Positions 36,378 through 45,803 of a stretch of 64,000 nucleotides of DNA are shown here, in pieces. The notes under the pieces were generated by a model that saw only the letters and a program-made list of their open reading frames with translations, was not told where the DNA came from and searched no databases. Numbering within the stretch: position 1 is the stretch's first letter; each line of letters begins with the position of its first letter. Position numbers and translations under genes: made by a program. Origin of the DNA: Akkermansiaceae bacterium (GTDB taxonomy: Bacteria; Verrucomicrobiota; Verrucomicrobiia; Verrucomicrobiales; Akkermansiaceae); the NCBI GenBank assembly GCA_905182405.1, contig CAJJBQ010000001.1, positions 1,054,001 to 1,118,000 of the forward strand, written 5' to 3'.

Positions 36378-36995
36378 CTACTTAAGAAGGTAAACAAGAA
36401 GGGCGAGCGCGCCCAATCCGAGGAGTGGAAGATTGAAGGCGAAGCCCTGTTTCATCATGGATGAAAAGTCACCGGTCGGATGATGGGCGCGGGAGCTTCC
36501 TGCGCCGAAGATGCCTTGGCCCCGGCGGGTTCCGGAAAAGTGGTCGATCGCCTGGTGGTACTCATCTTCGGCACGCTCAAGAACGCCGAGAGCCTTTTCG
36601 AGCTCCTCCTTGAGGGCTTCCTTTGACCAAGCTTCTGAATTGAGGTTTTCGATGCGCTTAAGGTGGTTCGAGAACGATTCACGGGCTTGCCCCATGTCCT
36701 CGATCTCTTGCTTGGAATCAAAAAGCTCGCGGTCGATGGTGGTAACAGCGTTGGAAAGTCGCTCCGAGAGATCGATCTGGCCGTTCAGGAATTCCTGCTT
36801 TCGTTGGTTCAGCTCCTCGAGGGCCGTTTTTTGGCGCTCGAGCTGTTCACGCTGCTTGTGAAGGTATTCCAGCTGGGCTTGAGCATCCTCAAGCTTTCCT
36901 TCGAAATCCTCGGAAATACCTTTTCCTGCAGGAGGAATCTCCATCTGCGTCGCATTGACGTTGAGGTGTTGTTTGCGCTTTGTCTGGGTAGCCAT
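36378..36995 (-). CDS. Hypothetical coiled-coil protein with C-terminal membrane helix
   Basis: 205 residues from the ATG at 36995. A long heptad-rich stretch (~30-150: GKLEDAQAQLEYLHKQREQLE, LEELNQRKQEFLNGQIDL, KEALKEELEKALGVLERAEDEYHQAI) is followed by a Gly/His-rich linker and one C-terminal helix (FNLPLLGLGALALLVYLLK). Together with the next gene it makes a pair of tail-anchored coiled-coil proteins that may form one complex. Function unknown. Position upstream of gatCA is probably without functional meaning. Confidence 0.75.
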   Translation of the reverse strand: MATQTKRKQHLNVNATQMEIPPAGKGISEDFEGKLEDAQAQLEYLHKQREQLERQKTALEELNQRKQEFLNGQIDLSERLSNAVTTIDRELFDSKQEIEDMGQARESFSNHLKRIENLNSEAWSKEALKEELEKALGVLERAEDEYHQAIDHFSGTRRGQGIFGAGSSRAHHPTGDFSSMMKQGFAFNLPLLGLGALALLVYLLK

Positions 36996-37059
36996 GACGA
37001 ATGAAATTAGATTATCCCTGGAGGTTATCCCCAAAATGTGCTAAAAGCGAGCGAAATAG

Positions 37060-40000
37060 TTAAGATTGGTTAGAATTTTTTAATTTCTGACTATCAGCCT
37101 CAGATTCGTCGTTAAATGGAGCAGTATACCAGCGTAAACCCCTGATGAAAAAGGACTTAAGATCCTCGAGGATCAGGTAGGCGGCGGGGATCAGGAAGAG
37201 TGTAATTACCGTAGCGAAGAGGATTCCGTAGCCGAGGGAGATGGCCATTGGTTTTAAAAATTGTGCGTGAAGAGCACGATCAAACATTAAAGGAATAAGT
37301 CCGGCAAAGGTCGTAATAGAGGTCAGGAAAATGGGGCGGAATCGTTTAACCCCTGATGTCATCACGGCTTTCTTGAGGTCCATTCCTTCTTCGCGCTTCC
37401 GATTGATAAAGTCCACGAGGACTAAAGAATCATTCACAACAACCCCTGCGAGGGCCAAAATTCCAAAAACAGAAAGCCAGGAGGGAACAACATCCATGAT
37501 GAGGTGGCCGCCGTAAGCCCCGATGATTCCAAAGGGCACGGCGAGGAGGACGATGAGAGGTTGGAGGAGGGATTTGAAGGGGATGGCTAGAAGGGCATAG
37601 AGGGCGAGCATGAGTCCGCCGAAGAGCCAGACGAAGCGGTTGCCCGTCTCACGATCCTCTTTAATGAAACCTTCCCAAACCCAGGAAAAGCCGTCGTAGT
37701 TGTTGACGATTTCTGAAATTTGAGGCTCGAGTTCGGCTGCGAGAGCAATGATGTCGACGCTCTTGGAAGTCGGTGAGGCGATAACGTCGGTGACCTGAGC
37801 TCCGTCAATGCGTTCGATCTCGCCAGGGGCGCTGCGGAGCTTGGCATTTGCGATGGTAGAGAAGGGGATGTTGGTGCCATCGGGGGCTTGGATATTGAGC
37901 GTGTCGAAGGTGTGGAGGGACTCCCGTTTGTTCTCGGGGAGGCGGACCATGACGCGGATTTCTTCGCCTTCGCGCTGGATGCGTTGAACTTCATCGCCGA
38001 AGAAAGCTTGGCGAATTTGGCCGGCAAGATCACGCTGGGTGAGATTGAGTTCAAGTGCGAGTGGCTTGAGGGTGATGGATAGTTCTTCGCGCCCTTGTTG
38101 TTTATCGGAATGTGCCCACTCGATGTCATTGTGTCCCTCAAAGAGGGCTTCGATCTTCTCGGCGAGTTCGGTTTTTTCCTCGCTGGCGATTCCGCGAAGA
38201 TGGATTTCAAGGGATTCGAGTTCTTCACCGCCGGAGCGCCGGCTACCGTGGGAGCCACGAGCGCGGAAGCTTCTCATGCCGCGCATTTTTCCAACCCGTT
38301 GCATCCAGAGCTTGCAAAGGTCTTCATTGCTAATCCCGGGCTCGGTGCGCTCGCTGGGTGCGAGGATTTCGAGATAGATGGATCCTTGGTCGGTGACGGT
38401 GGAGCGTCCGTAGCGTCCGGCGTCGCCCGTGTCGCTGTAGATGTTTTTGATAAGTGATTTTCCGTTACCGGGGTCGATGAGCTCAGCCTGTAGTTCCCGT
38501 GCTTTTTCGCAGATGAAAAGAACCGCTTCATCGGTTTCCTCGAAGGGGGTGTTGCCATACATTTCCACGTTGGAGCGGATGACGTTGCGCTCAATGGTGG
38601 GGAAGGCGATGAAGCCAAACTTACCGCCCTTGTGAAGTCCGACAGCAAGGGATCCGAGGGCGAAGAAGACAGCTATGGTGCTGTAGCGATGATTGACGGC
38701 GAACTGAAGAGAGGGAGCGTAGAACTTCTCAACGGCTCGCTCCAAGCCATCGGCGACGAACTTTTGGAAGCGGGAAAAGAAGCCGAGATTTTTGGTGTTC
38801 CGGTTCATCTTCAGGTGCTTGAGATGGGAGGGGAGGATGAGCTTTGATTCGATGAGGGAGAAGATGAGAACGGCTCCGACGACGGGGGGGATTTGCTTGG
38901 TGTAAGTTGCCCAGTAGCCCTCGAAAAACATGAGGGGAATAAAGGCCACGATCGTAGTGATGACTCCGAAGGTGACGGGGGTGGCGACTTCCTTGGTGCC
39001 AAGGACGGCGGCGTCGAGGGGCGTGAGGTCTTCGCGGAGACGGGAGTAGACATTCTCGCCGGTGACGATCGCGTCATCCACGACGATTCCCAGCACGATG
39101 ATGAAGCCGAAGAGGCTCATCGTGTTCGCAGTGAGACCAAAGTAGGGCATCAGGATCACCCCTCCGGCAAAGGATACGGGGATTCCGAGCACCACCCAAA
39201 AGGCGAGCATGGGACGGAGGAATACGCCGAGAACGATGAAAACCAGGATCCCACCGATCATGAGCGAATTGCCAAGAGTAGAGAGGCGGCCCCTGATGCG
39301 GCCTGATTCATCGTCCCAGGTACTTAGGGTGATTCCTGCGGGATAACGGCCTGATGAATCCTCGATGTAGCGATGAACGGCGTCCGAGATTTCGATGGCG
39401 CTTTCGTCTTGTCCCTGGAGGACATCGATCATGAGGGCACGCACACCATTAAAGCGCATCAGTTTTCCCTGATCTTCGAAGCCGTCTTTTACGGTGGCGA
39501 GATCCGAGAGCTTGAGTTGGGCGCCATCGACGGCGGTGACGACGATATTGGCGAAGTCCTCCTGCTCGTAGGCTTGGCCCTCAGTCCGGATCATGATGGG
39601 GCCGGAGGGGGTTTGCACCGAGCCGGCGGAGAGGGCGAGCGAAGAGCGGCGGATGGCATCGGAGAGATCCTGAATGGTGAGGCCGTAGTCGCGCAGTTTT
39701 TCGTCATTGGCCTCGATGGAGATTTCGAGGGGGCGGGTGCCGCGGAGGTCGGTGCGGGAGACCTCGGCGAGGTCGAGGATATCCTCCTCGACGCGGCGCG
39801 CGAGGTTGTAGAGTTCCATTTCCGAAAGGTCCCCAGTGACGGCGACGGTGACGACCTCACGGTAGTTTGAGGAATTGGGCACCGTGATCCGGGGACGCTC
39901 GGTTTCACCGGGGAAGGTGTTGATGGTATCGACGAGGGATTCGACTTCGTCGCGGAGCTCGTCGAGGTCGATTCCGTCCTCGGGCTCGATATCAAAATTT

Positions 40001-40263
40001 GCGGAGCCGCGGAGGGCACGGGCGCGGACGCGTTTGATCCCGGGAAGAGAGCGGAGGACGCGCTCAATGGGGATGATGATGTGCTCCTGGACGTCCTCGG
40101 GGCTGCCTCCCCGGTAGGTCATCTTGATGTCGACCTCGCCGTAGTCCTGACTCGGGTTCACTTCGAGAGGGACTTTATTGAGCGCGGTATAGACCCCTCC
40201 CAAAAGAATCGCCGCCAGAAGAAAATTGGCGGCGATGTCATTTTTGGTGAACCAGCGAATCAT
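37060..40263 (-). CDS. RND-family efflux transporter (AcrB/MdtB/HAE1-like)
   Basis: 1067 residues, the full length of an RND pump with 12 transmembrane helices and two large periplasmic loops. Diagnostic parts are NDIAANFLLAAILLGGVYTAL at the N-terminus, VPLEVNPSQDYGEVDI, SPEDVQEHIIIPIERVL, the TM4 region LFGFIIVLGIVVDDAIVTGENV with the proton-relay Asp pair (~400), and FGILALAGVVVNDSLVLVDFINRKREEG and FRPIFLTSITTFAGLIPLMF near the C-terminus. Such pumps use proton flow to export hydrophobic compounds through a membrane-fusion protein and a TolC channel. Neither partner is in this window, so they must be elsewhere if it acts as a tripartite pump. Confidence 0.93.
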   Translation of the reverse strand: MIRWFTKNDIAANFLLAAILLGGVYTALNKVPLEVNPSQDYGEVDIKMTYRGGSPEDVQEHIIIPIERVLRSLPGIKRVRARALRGSANFDIEPEDGIDLDELRDEVESLVDTINTFPGETERPRITVPNSSNYREVVTVAVTGDLSEMELYNLARRVEEDILDLAEVSRTDLRGTRPLEISIEANDEKLRDYGLTIQDLSDAIRRSSLALSAGSVQTPSGPIMIRTEGQAYEQEDFANIVVTAVDGAQLKLSDLATVKDGFEDQGKLMRFNGVRALMIDVLQGQDESAIEISDAVHRYIEDSSGRYPAGITLSTWDDESGRIRGRLSTLGNSLMIGGILVFIVLGVFLRPMLAFWVVLGIPVSFAGGVILMPYFGLTANTMSLFGFIIVLGIVVDDAIVTGENVYSRLREDLTPLDAAVLGTKEVATPVTFGVITTIVAFIPLMFFEGYWATYTKQIPPVVGAVLIFSLIESKLILPSHLKHLKMNRNTKNLGFFSRFQKFVADGLERAVEKFYAPSLQFAVNHRYSTIAVFFALGSLAVGLHKGGKFGFIAFPTIERNVIRSNVEMYGNTPFEETDEAVLFICEKARELQAELIDPGNGKSLIKNIYSDTGDAGRYGRSTVTDQGSIYLEILAPSERTEPGISNEDLCKLWMQRVGKMRGMRSFRARGSHGSRRSGGEELESLEIHLRGIASEEKTELAEKIEALFEGHNDIEWAHSDKQQGREELSITLKPLALELNLTQRDLAGQIRQAFFGDEVQRIQREGEEIRVMVRLPENKRESLHTFDTLNIQAPDGTNIPFSTIANAKLRSAPGEIERIDGAQVTDVIASPTSKSVDIIALAAELEPQISEIVNNYDGFSWVWEGFIKEDRETGNRFVWLFGGLMLALYALLAIPFKSLLQPLIVLLAVPFGIIGAYGGHLIMDVVPSWLSVFGILALAGVVVNDSLVLVDFINRKREEGMDLKKAVMTSGVKRFRPIFLTSITTFAGLIPLMFDRALHAQFLKPMAISLGYGILFATVITLFLIPAAYLILEDLKSFFIRGLRWYTAPFNDESEADSQKLKNSNQS

Positions 40264-40351
40264 CTACGCGGACTATAACGGGATTAGCGGCGATGTCCTG
40301 TCGTTTTTGTGTTGGATCGGTCGGAAAGTGGCGATTTCAGGGGAAATTGAG

Positions 40352-40519
40352 ATGAAGGATTTCGATGTAGAGCTTCGCGGACTTCTCGAGGTCCTTTACG
40401 ACGATTCGATATCGGTCACCGCTTTTGAGAAGTTTTTGGCAAGTGCCTTGGCCGCGTCCTGGGCAAGTAACGAGAACGTGGTAAGTGCTAGGAAGGACGT
40501 TACGAGTGTAAGATTTTGA
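40352..40519 (+). CDS. Short acidic frame, possible FecR-type N-terminal remnant
   Basis: 56 codons. MKDFDVELRGLLEVLYDDSISVTAFEKF looks like the N-terminal anti-sigma segment of FecR-like proteins in Planctomycetes and Verrucomicrobia (usual sense: ...LLDALLDGTISEEDFARLE). The rest ends without a membrane helix or FecR domain, so it would be a fragment. It lies between the divergent RND gene and the DUF1080 gene. The resemblance is weak and may be chance. Confidence 0.25.
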   Translation: MKDFDVELRGLLEVLYDDSISVTAFEKFLASALAASWASNENVVSARKDVTSVRF

Positions 40520-40566
40520 GGTATCCTCGGGGTATAGGTTTAACTGCTATTGAACGTTATCTTCTT

Positions 40567-41226
40567 ATGAAATCCTTCGCCATTATTCTGTCCTCTGCTC
40601 TCATCACCGCCTCGCTTTCCGCCCAAGAGGAAACCAAACTGCCCAAATCCGATGCCGATGGCTGGATGACACTTTTCAATGGCAAGGATTTGTCGGGTTG
40701 GGATGGCGATCCGAAGGTGTGGCGCGTCAAGGACGGCTACATCTCAGGGGCGATTGAGAAACTGGAGGGCGGAAACACCTTTCTCGTCTTCAAGAAGCCG
40801 TTCTCGAATTTTGTGCTCGAGGCAGACTGCGTGCTGGTCGGCAGGGGGGGTAACAGCGGGATTCAGTATCGTTCCAAGCAATCAGAGCGCGGCGCCAACA
40901 AGTGGGTGGTGAAAGGCTATCAAGCTGATTTCGGGAATGGCTTATGGGGAAAGCTCTACGAAGAGGGTGGGCGTGGAGTGCTCGCCTTCGATTACAAGGA
41001 CAAGGCTCCCTCGGTCAAGGGGGACGATGGCTGGAACAGTTATCGTATCACGGCGAAGGGATCGAAGTTGACACATGAGATCAATGGCACGGTAACAATC
41101 GAGTTGGATGATCAGGATGAGAAGAAGGCCGCCAAGGAAGGCATCATTGGCCTGCAGTATCACTCGCCGGGTGGCTTCGAAGTACGTTTCAAGAACATCC
41201 GAATCAAGTTGCTGGAGACGAAGTAA
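40567..41226 (+). CDS. DUF1080 (3-keto-disaccharide hydrolase-type) secreted protein
   Basis: 219 residues from the ATG at 40567, which opens a signal peptide (KSFAIILSSALITASLSA). The DUF1080 jelly-roll follows: GWMTLFNGKDLSGWDGDPKVWRVKDGYISG, FVLEADCVLVGRGGNSGIQYRS, YQADFGNGLWGKLYEEGGRGVL, WNSYRITAKGSKLTHEINGTVTIELDD, GIIGLQYHSPGGFEVRFKNIRIK. The family is often called 3-keto-disaccharide hydrolase because one member cleaves oxidised glycosides; most members are uncharacterised and abound in Planctomycetes and Verrucomicrobia. Substrate unknown. It stands alone and converges with the PQQ-propeller protein. Confidence 0.92.
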   Translation: MKSFAIILSSALITASLSAQEETKLPKSDADGWMTLFNGKDLSGWDGDPKVWRVKDGYISGAIEKLEGGNTFLVFKKPFSNFVLEADCVLVGRGGNSGIQYRSKQSERGANKWVVKGYQADFGNGLWGKLYEEGGRGVLAFDYKDKAPSVKGDDGWNSYRITAKGSKLTHEINGTVTIELDDQDEKKAAKEGIIGLQYHSPGGFEVRFKNIRIKLLETK

Positions 41227-41307
41227 CTACTAGCAATTTTCTTTTTGGGTGGACTGCTGGCAGGCGTCTTTGAGGGGGTTGGGTCTACCAGCTTCTGCCG
41301 TTCCCTG

Positions 41308-42627
41308 TTATTTTGGGGAGGTGGCTTCACTGAGGCAGTAGAGGGACTGGCTTCCTCGAAGAATGAGATCCTTGCCAACGAGGGCAGGTGAGGCGCTGAA
41401 AGAGTCGTCGAGGTGATTCTGCGCCAGGATCTTGGGGGAAGGGCCGGCGTTGAGGACACCGGTCTTGCCATCGATCGCGGTTAGGTAAATGCGATCCTTC
41501 GCGGCCACCGGGGAGGAATAGACGTCCTGAATGCCGGGGAAACGGGCGCGGGCATAGATCTCCTCGCCCGATTTGATATCGAGGCAGGTCATAACTCCCT
41601 GATAATGACGAAGGTAGTAGACGAGGCCCTTGTAGAGGAGGAGAGAGGGGACGTAAGGGGTGTCGCGGCGCTTGATCCAGGCCACTTGTTTGGTTCCGGT
41701 GATATCGCCTGTGGCTCCCGTTAGTTTGATTCCCAGGATGGCCTGTTTTTCGTAACTTGATCCCGCGATGAGGATGCCGTCTTCTGACACCGGACCGGCC
41801 ACCACGTTGTGGGAGAGGCCGCCACATTCCCAGAGAAGCTTTCCATTTTCTAGGTGATAGCTTCGAATGCGATTCGCGGCGGAGATAACGACTTGAGGCG
41901 AGCCCTCGTGCAGGAGGATGTGGGGAGAGGACCAAGAGGAGGGTTCGTCTCTCTCTTTTCGCCAGCGTTCTTCTCCGGTGTTTTTATTGAAAGCAACGAC
42001 AAAGGAAGGTCCTTCGTGATCCCAGTTGACGACAAGAGTCTCACCGTGGAGGGCGGGGGAGCTGCCTTCGCCGTGGCCGTGTTTGGTGTGCATGTCTCCG
42101 AGATCTTTTTCCCAAAGAATCTTCCCCTTAAGATCCATGCAATAGAGCCCGTTGGAACCAAAGAAGGCAAAGACCTGCTTGCCGTCGGTGATCGGGGATG
42201 CCGAGGCGTAGGTTCCGGTGAGGTGATGGCCTTCGTGGGGCACCTGATCCCGCACCGTGGTTTGCCATAGGATTTTTCCATCTTTACGGTCGATTGCGAT
42301 GACCACGAACCTGCTCTTGCGGACTTTCAGAGTGTTGTCATGTGCGCCCGGCCGATAGCCGGTCGGGGGATCTTGTTCCTCTCCGTATGGAATGGTGGTA
42401 GTGATAAAAATCTGATCGGCCCACACGACCGGAGAGGAATTTCCTGATCCGGGAAGCGCCGTTTTCCAGCGGATATTTTTGTCTTCACTCCACGTAAGAG
42501 GGGGGTCTGCGTTTGTGGCCACGCCATTGCCGAGCGGGCCCCGCCATTGCCCCCATTGTTCTGCGTTCTGGGCGGGACTGGCGAAGCACAGGGTAGGGAG
42601 GCAAGCGATGAGGATGAGGAGTTTCAT
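41308..42627 (-). CDS. Exported PQQ-type beta-propeller protein
   Basis: 439 residues from the ATG at 42627 (signal peptide KLLILIACLPTLCFA). Starts with WGQWRGPLGNGVATNADPPLTWSEDKNIRWKT, the common opening of secreted Verrucomicrobia/Planctomycetes propellers, followed by repeated blades of the AxDxxxGxxxW type (IAIDRKDGKILWQT, CMDLKGKILWEK, AFNKNTGEERWR, CLDIKSGEEIYA). The fold resembles BamB and quinoprotein dehydrogenases, but I see no residues that prove PQQ binding or dehydrogenase activity. May be a scaffold or sugar/alcohol dehydrogenase. Divergent from the YdjY-like gene, with ~190 bases between them. Confidence 0.88.
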   Translation of the reverse strand: MKLLILIACLPTLCFASPAQNAEQWGQWRGPLGNGVATNADPPLTWSEDKNIRWKTALPGSGNSSPVVWADQIFITTTIPYGEEQDPPTGYRPGAHDNTLKVRKSRFVVIAIDRKDGKILWQTTVRDQVPHEGHHLTGTYASASPITDGKQVFAFFGSNGLYCMDLKGKILWEKDLGDMHTKHGHGEGSSPALHGETLVVNWDHEGPSFVVAFNKNTGEERWRKERDEPSSWSSPHILLHEGSPQVVISAANRIRSYHLENGKLLWECGGLSHNVVAGPVSEDGILIAGSSYEKQAILGIKLTGATGDITGTKQVAWIKRRDTPYVPSLLLYKGLVYYLRHYQGVMTCLDIKSGEEIYARARFPGIQDVYSSPVAAKDRIYLTAIDGKTGVLNAGPSPKILAQNHLDDSFSASPALVGKDLILRGSQSLYCLSEATSPK

Positions 42628-42817
42628 AGTGAAAGTAGTCGAGGGTCCCTCTTGATAGCAAATGCGGGTCGGCGATCGAAGGAAAACCACGTGGAATTCA
42701 ACTCTTGGCGATTCTGCCACGGTTTTCTTTTGAATGGTGCGATGACGCTGCTGGCGTATCCTTGAAAGGGATTTAAAATCCCAAAAAAATAGTCAAACTT
42801 CGTTGCACGTAAATAAT

Positions 42818-43561
42818 ATGAACTTTTCCCTTCGGCCCTTCCTCCTCATCGTCGCCCTTAGCACCCCCTTGCTCGCTGAGGAACCTACAAAAGATCTCCA
42901 GGATGCCCTCGCCGCCCTCAAGCTTCCGGGTGTGAAAATTGACCTTGAGGAACGTGCTGTCGATGTCACTGCCATCGTAAATCTTGATGAAGGTTTACTG
43001 GAATTTGTGGCCTGCACCAAGGACACCAAAGAGCACGAATCCATTGTCAAGATTCAGGCAAAGCCGAGCCACATCCATACTGCCCTTCTCCTCCTCGGAG
43101 CGAAGGCGGGCCACCCCGCGATTCGTAAGATCGTCGGCGAAGGGGATGACCAGCGCTGGATCGACCTCCCGCCCAAGGGAAGCGCGGTGACGGTCTCCTT
43201 CGTCACCACTGATGACGGAGGTGAACAAACAGAGCGGCCGCTCTCCGCTTTCGTGACGCGTATGAATGAAGAAGGTGAACCCAATCTTGAAGAAGCCGCC
43301 AAGCGCCTCAAGACCTTCCTCTTTGCTGGTTCCAACCTCTACGGAGATGGTGAGGGCCCCAAGACCTACCTCGCCGACCGCAGTGGCAGCGTCATCAGCC
43401 TCACGACCTTCGGCGACGAACTCCTTTGCCTCCCCGAAATCTATGGACACGAAAACCATGCCCTGCTGTGGGAACTCAACTCAAAGCACCTGCCCAAGAT
43501 CGGTGCCAAAATCATCCTGAGACTTCGTCCTCAAACAAATATTAAATCTCCCAAACGCTAA
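42818..43561 (+). CDS. Secreted YdjY-domain protein
   Basis: 247 residues from the ATG at 42818, which opens a leader (NFSLRPFLLIVALSTPLLAEE). The body contains the YdjY-like motif LEFVACTKDTKEHESIVKIQAKPSHIHTALLLLGAKAGHP, where a Cys-containing strand is followed by KPSHIHxALLLLGxKxGxP. YdjY domains occur in exported proteins near redox and quinoprotein genes in PVC bacteria, but their activity is unknown. LPPKGSAVTVSFVTTDDGGEQTERPLS and DRSGSVISLTTFGDELLCLPEIYGHEN follow. It is 37 bases upstream of the acetylesterase gene on the same strand. Confidence 0.75.
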   Translation: MNFSLRPFLLIVALSTPLLAEEPTKDLQDALAALKLPGVKIDLEERAVDVTAIVNLDEGLLEFVACTKDTKEHESIVKIQAKPSHIHTALLLLGAKAGHPAIRKIVGEGDDQRWIDLPPKGSAVTVSFVTTDDGGEQTERPLSAFVTRMNEEGEPNLEEAAKRLKTFLFAGSNLYGDGEGPKTYLADRSGSVISLTTFGDELLCLPEIYGHENHALLWELNSKHLPKIGAKIILRLRPQTNIKSPKR

Positions 43562-43597
43562 CCTTTCCTGTTCATACAAGTTCACCATCTCCCACTC

Positions 43598-45799
43598 ATG
43601 AAATTTCTCCTCGCGGTCTCCTCGCTCACCCTGGCAGCCTTCGCTAATCCCATCCCCGTGGTCCTGCCGGATCCCGATGATAAACCCGGCGACCTCACCA
43701 AACCGGTTATGGTCTACCTCCTCGCCGGCCAGTCCAATATGGTCGGAATGGGAGATCTCGCTGGAGCTAAAAATATTTACGCCGGCGTCTTCTTTACCTC
43801 TAATCCCGCCGCCCCTGAGGGTCCTTTCGAAATCTATAAAATTGGAAAGTATAAGGTCGTCCACTTCCCGATCTACGGACCCGACGGAAAGCAAAGCGAG
43901 CAAGCTCTCGCCAAAGGCACCTTCGAGGTTCCTCTCTCGGGCACCTTCAAGGTCCACTGTGATTCAGCGATCACTATCGATGGGACAGTCCCTTCTGCCG
44001 ACGTCACCCTCCAACCCAAAACACGCTATTCTTTCGCAGTCACCAAAGCCTCTGACACGCCCCCGCGCTTCTGGCTTGAGAAGACCGACCTCCTCGGTAA
44101 CGGCGACTTGGAGAACGTCGTGAAACGCGAAAAAAAGTTTCCCTATCTCATCGACGACTCCGGCGCTTGGACCGTCCGCCAAGACGTCTACTTCCAAGAG
44201 GCCCGCATCGCCGAAGGTGGCAAAGGTTCTCCTCTCTCTGCCGCCTCAAACGGCAAAGCTATCGGCCCTGAACTCGCCTTCGGTCACGTCCTCGGGACTT
44301 TCCATGAGGAGCAGGTCCTCTTGATTAAAACCGCGATGGGCAATCGCGCCCTCGGCTTCGACTTCCGCCCACCCTCCAGTGGCCGCACTGACCCTGGGAA
44401 TAAGTGGGAGGCTTTGGAATACAAACTCATGATCGAAGGCGTCCAAAAGACCCTCGCCAATATCGGAAAAGTTGTCCCCGGTTATCAAGGCCAAGGATAC
44501 GAACTCGCCGGCTTCGCCTGGTGGCAGGGTCATAAGGATAGCCCGCCGGAAATGGCAGCTGAGTATGAGAAACACCTTACTAATCTTATCAAGGATGTCC
44601 GAAAAGATCTCAAGGCCCCGAAGATGCCCGCGGTTGTGGCCACCGTTGGCTTCGGTGGTCATCGTATGGATCCGAAGTATCTCCCCATTCTTGACGCCCA
44701 ACTCGCCGTCAGCGATCCAGTAAAGCATCCAGAATTTGCTAATACCGTCGCCTCGGTCGATACCCGCGACTTCTGGCGTAAAGTCGATGAATCCCCGCGT
44801 AATCAGGATTACCACTACAATCGTAATGCCGAGACTTACCTTCTTGTGGGCGACGCCCTTGGCCGTGCCATGGTCGGTCTCCTAGGAGGCCAGGCCGAGC
44901 CCACACCACGGCCGAAGCGTTCCGCCCCACCTCAGGTCGTTGATGCTGCCGAAATCACTGCTGCCGAAAAATCAGAGCACCAAAAAGCTCTCCGCGCCAT
45001 CATGCTCGATGGCATTGCCGCAAGCTACCTCACTAATCCCCGCAATCAAAAAGCCCTCGCAGCGGAAGCGCAAAGCGAGCGCCCCGAACGGCAAAATCAG
45101 TTCCTCCGCGGATCGATCTACGGACTCACGAATATCTACCGCACTGCTGGGATCGACGACTATGAATGGACTCCTTTCGGCACTGATCTCCGCACGGTAG
45201 AGTGGGACTACCTCACTTTTGACCCTCCTGAAAAACTCGCCAAGGACCACGCCGGCCCGCGTTACCGTAAGGTCACCTACCCGGCAGGGATGGAGAATTG
45301 GTTCGCCCCTGATTTCGATGCCGCTCAGTCCGGCTGGAAACAAGGCCAACAACCCTTCGGCCAGCTCGATGGGAAACTTGCTCCTCTCCGCGATTGCACC
45401 TCGCCCTATTGCGGCTGTGGCACCGTGCCGATGTCTCTTTGGGAGAGGGAAGTTCTTCTCGCCCGCACCATCGTCGAAGTTCCGCCCTTCAAAGAGGGTC
45501 ACCGCTACCGCCTCGTGGTAGGTGGCAGTAATCACGTCTTTGCCGGTGAGGGATACGCCCTCTACATCAACGGTAAAAAACTCGCGGAGTCGAATCGTGG
45601 CGTTGCAAGACGCGAAGGCGGACAACCACGGGGTGGTCATATTTTCAGTGACTTCCATGAGGATTTTAAGAGCGGGAAGGTCATCATCGCCGCCACCAGC
45701 TTCCTCACCTACGCCTCCCCCCGGGGTCCCATTCCTGCCACCGGCCACTTCAGTGTCTGGATCGAGGAACAAAAGGTCCCACCCATCTTAGGTCAATAA
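43598..45799 (+). CDS. Sialate O-acetylesterase-type protein with C-terminal extension
   Basis: 733 residues, signal peptide at the start (KFLLAVSSLTLAAFA). The SASA/CE6 SGNH fold appears as VYLLAGQSNMVGMGDL (nucleophile Ser ~49), AIGPELAFGHVLG, FAWWQGHKD and YHYNRNAETYLLVGDALGRAM, which carries the likely catalytic His. Within the esterase domain sits an insertion of ~130 residues (YKIGKYKVVHFPIYGPDGKQSE...KTRYSFAVTKASD). The last ~300 residues (TAAEKSEHQKALRAIMLDG..., CGCGTVPMSLWEREVLLART, GHRYRLVVGGSNHVFAGEGYALYINGKKLAES) are not part of the esterase and read like a carbohydrate-binding beta-sandwich. Removes acetyl groups from decorated sugars outside the cell (family knowledge). Confidence 0.85.
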   Translation: MKFLLAVSSLTLAAFANPIPVVLPDPDDKPGDLTKPVMVYLLAGQSNMVGMGDLAGAKNIYAGVFFTSNPAAPEGPFEIYKIGKYKVVHFPIYGPDGKQSEQALAKGTFEVPLSGTFKVHCDSAITIDGTVPSADVTLQPKTRYSFAVTKASDTPPRFWLEKTDLLGNGDLENVVKREKKFPYLIDDSGAWTVRQDVYFQEARIAEGGKGSPLSAASNGKAIGPELAFGHVLGTFHEEQVLLIKTAMGNRALGFDFRPPSSGRTDPGNKWEALEYKLMIEGVQKTLANIGKVVPGYQGQGYELAGFAWWQGHKDSPPEMAAEYEKHLTNLIKDVRKDLKAPKMPAVVATVGFGGHRMDPKYLPILDAQLAVSDPVKHPEFANTVASVDTRDFWRKVDESPRNQDYHYNRNAETYLLVGDALGRAMVGLLGGQAEPTPRPKRSAPPQVVDAAEITAAEKSEHQKALRAIMLDGIAASYLTNPRNQKALAAEAQSERPERQNQFLRGSIYGLTNIYRTAGIDDYEWTPFGTDLRTVEWDYLTFDPPEKLAKDHAGPRYRKVTYPAGMENWFAPDFDAAQSGWKQGQQPFGQLDGKLAPLRDCTSPYCGCGTVPMSLWEREVLLARTIVEVPPFKEGHRYRLVVGGSNHVFAGEGYALYINGKKLAESNRGVARREGGQPRGGHIFSDFHEDFKSGKVIIAATSFLTYASPRGPIPATGHFSVWIEEQKVPPILGQ

Positions 45800-45803
45800 A
45801 GTC

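Noticed and set aside
37060..40263. A membrane-fusion or TolC partner for the RND pump in the neighbourhood
   Set aside because: The flanking genes are a coiled-coil pair and a DUF1080 protein; no adaptor or channel motif was seen.
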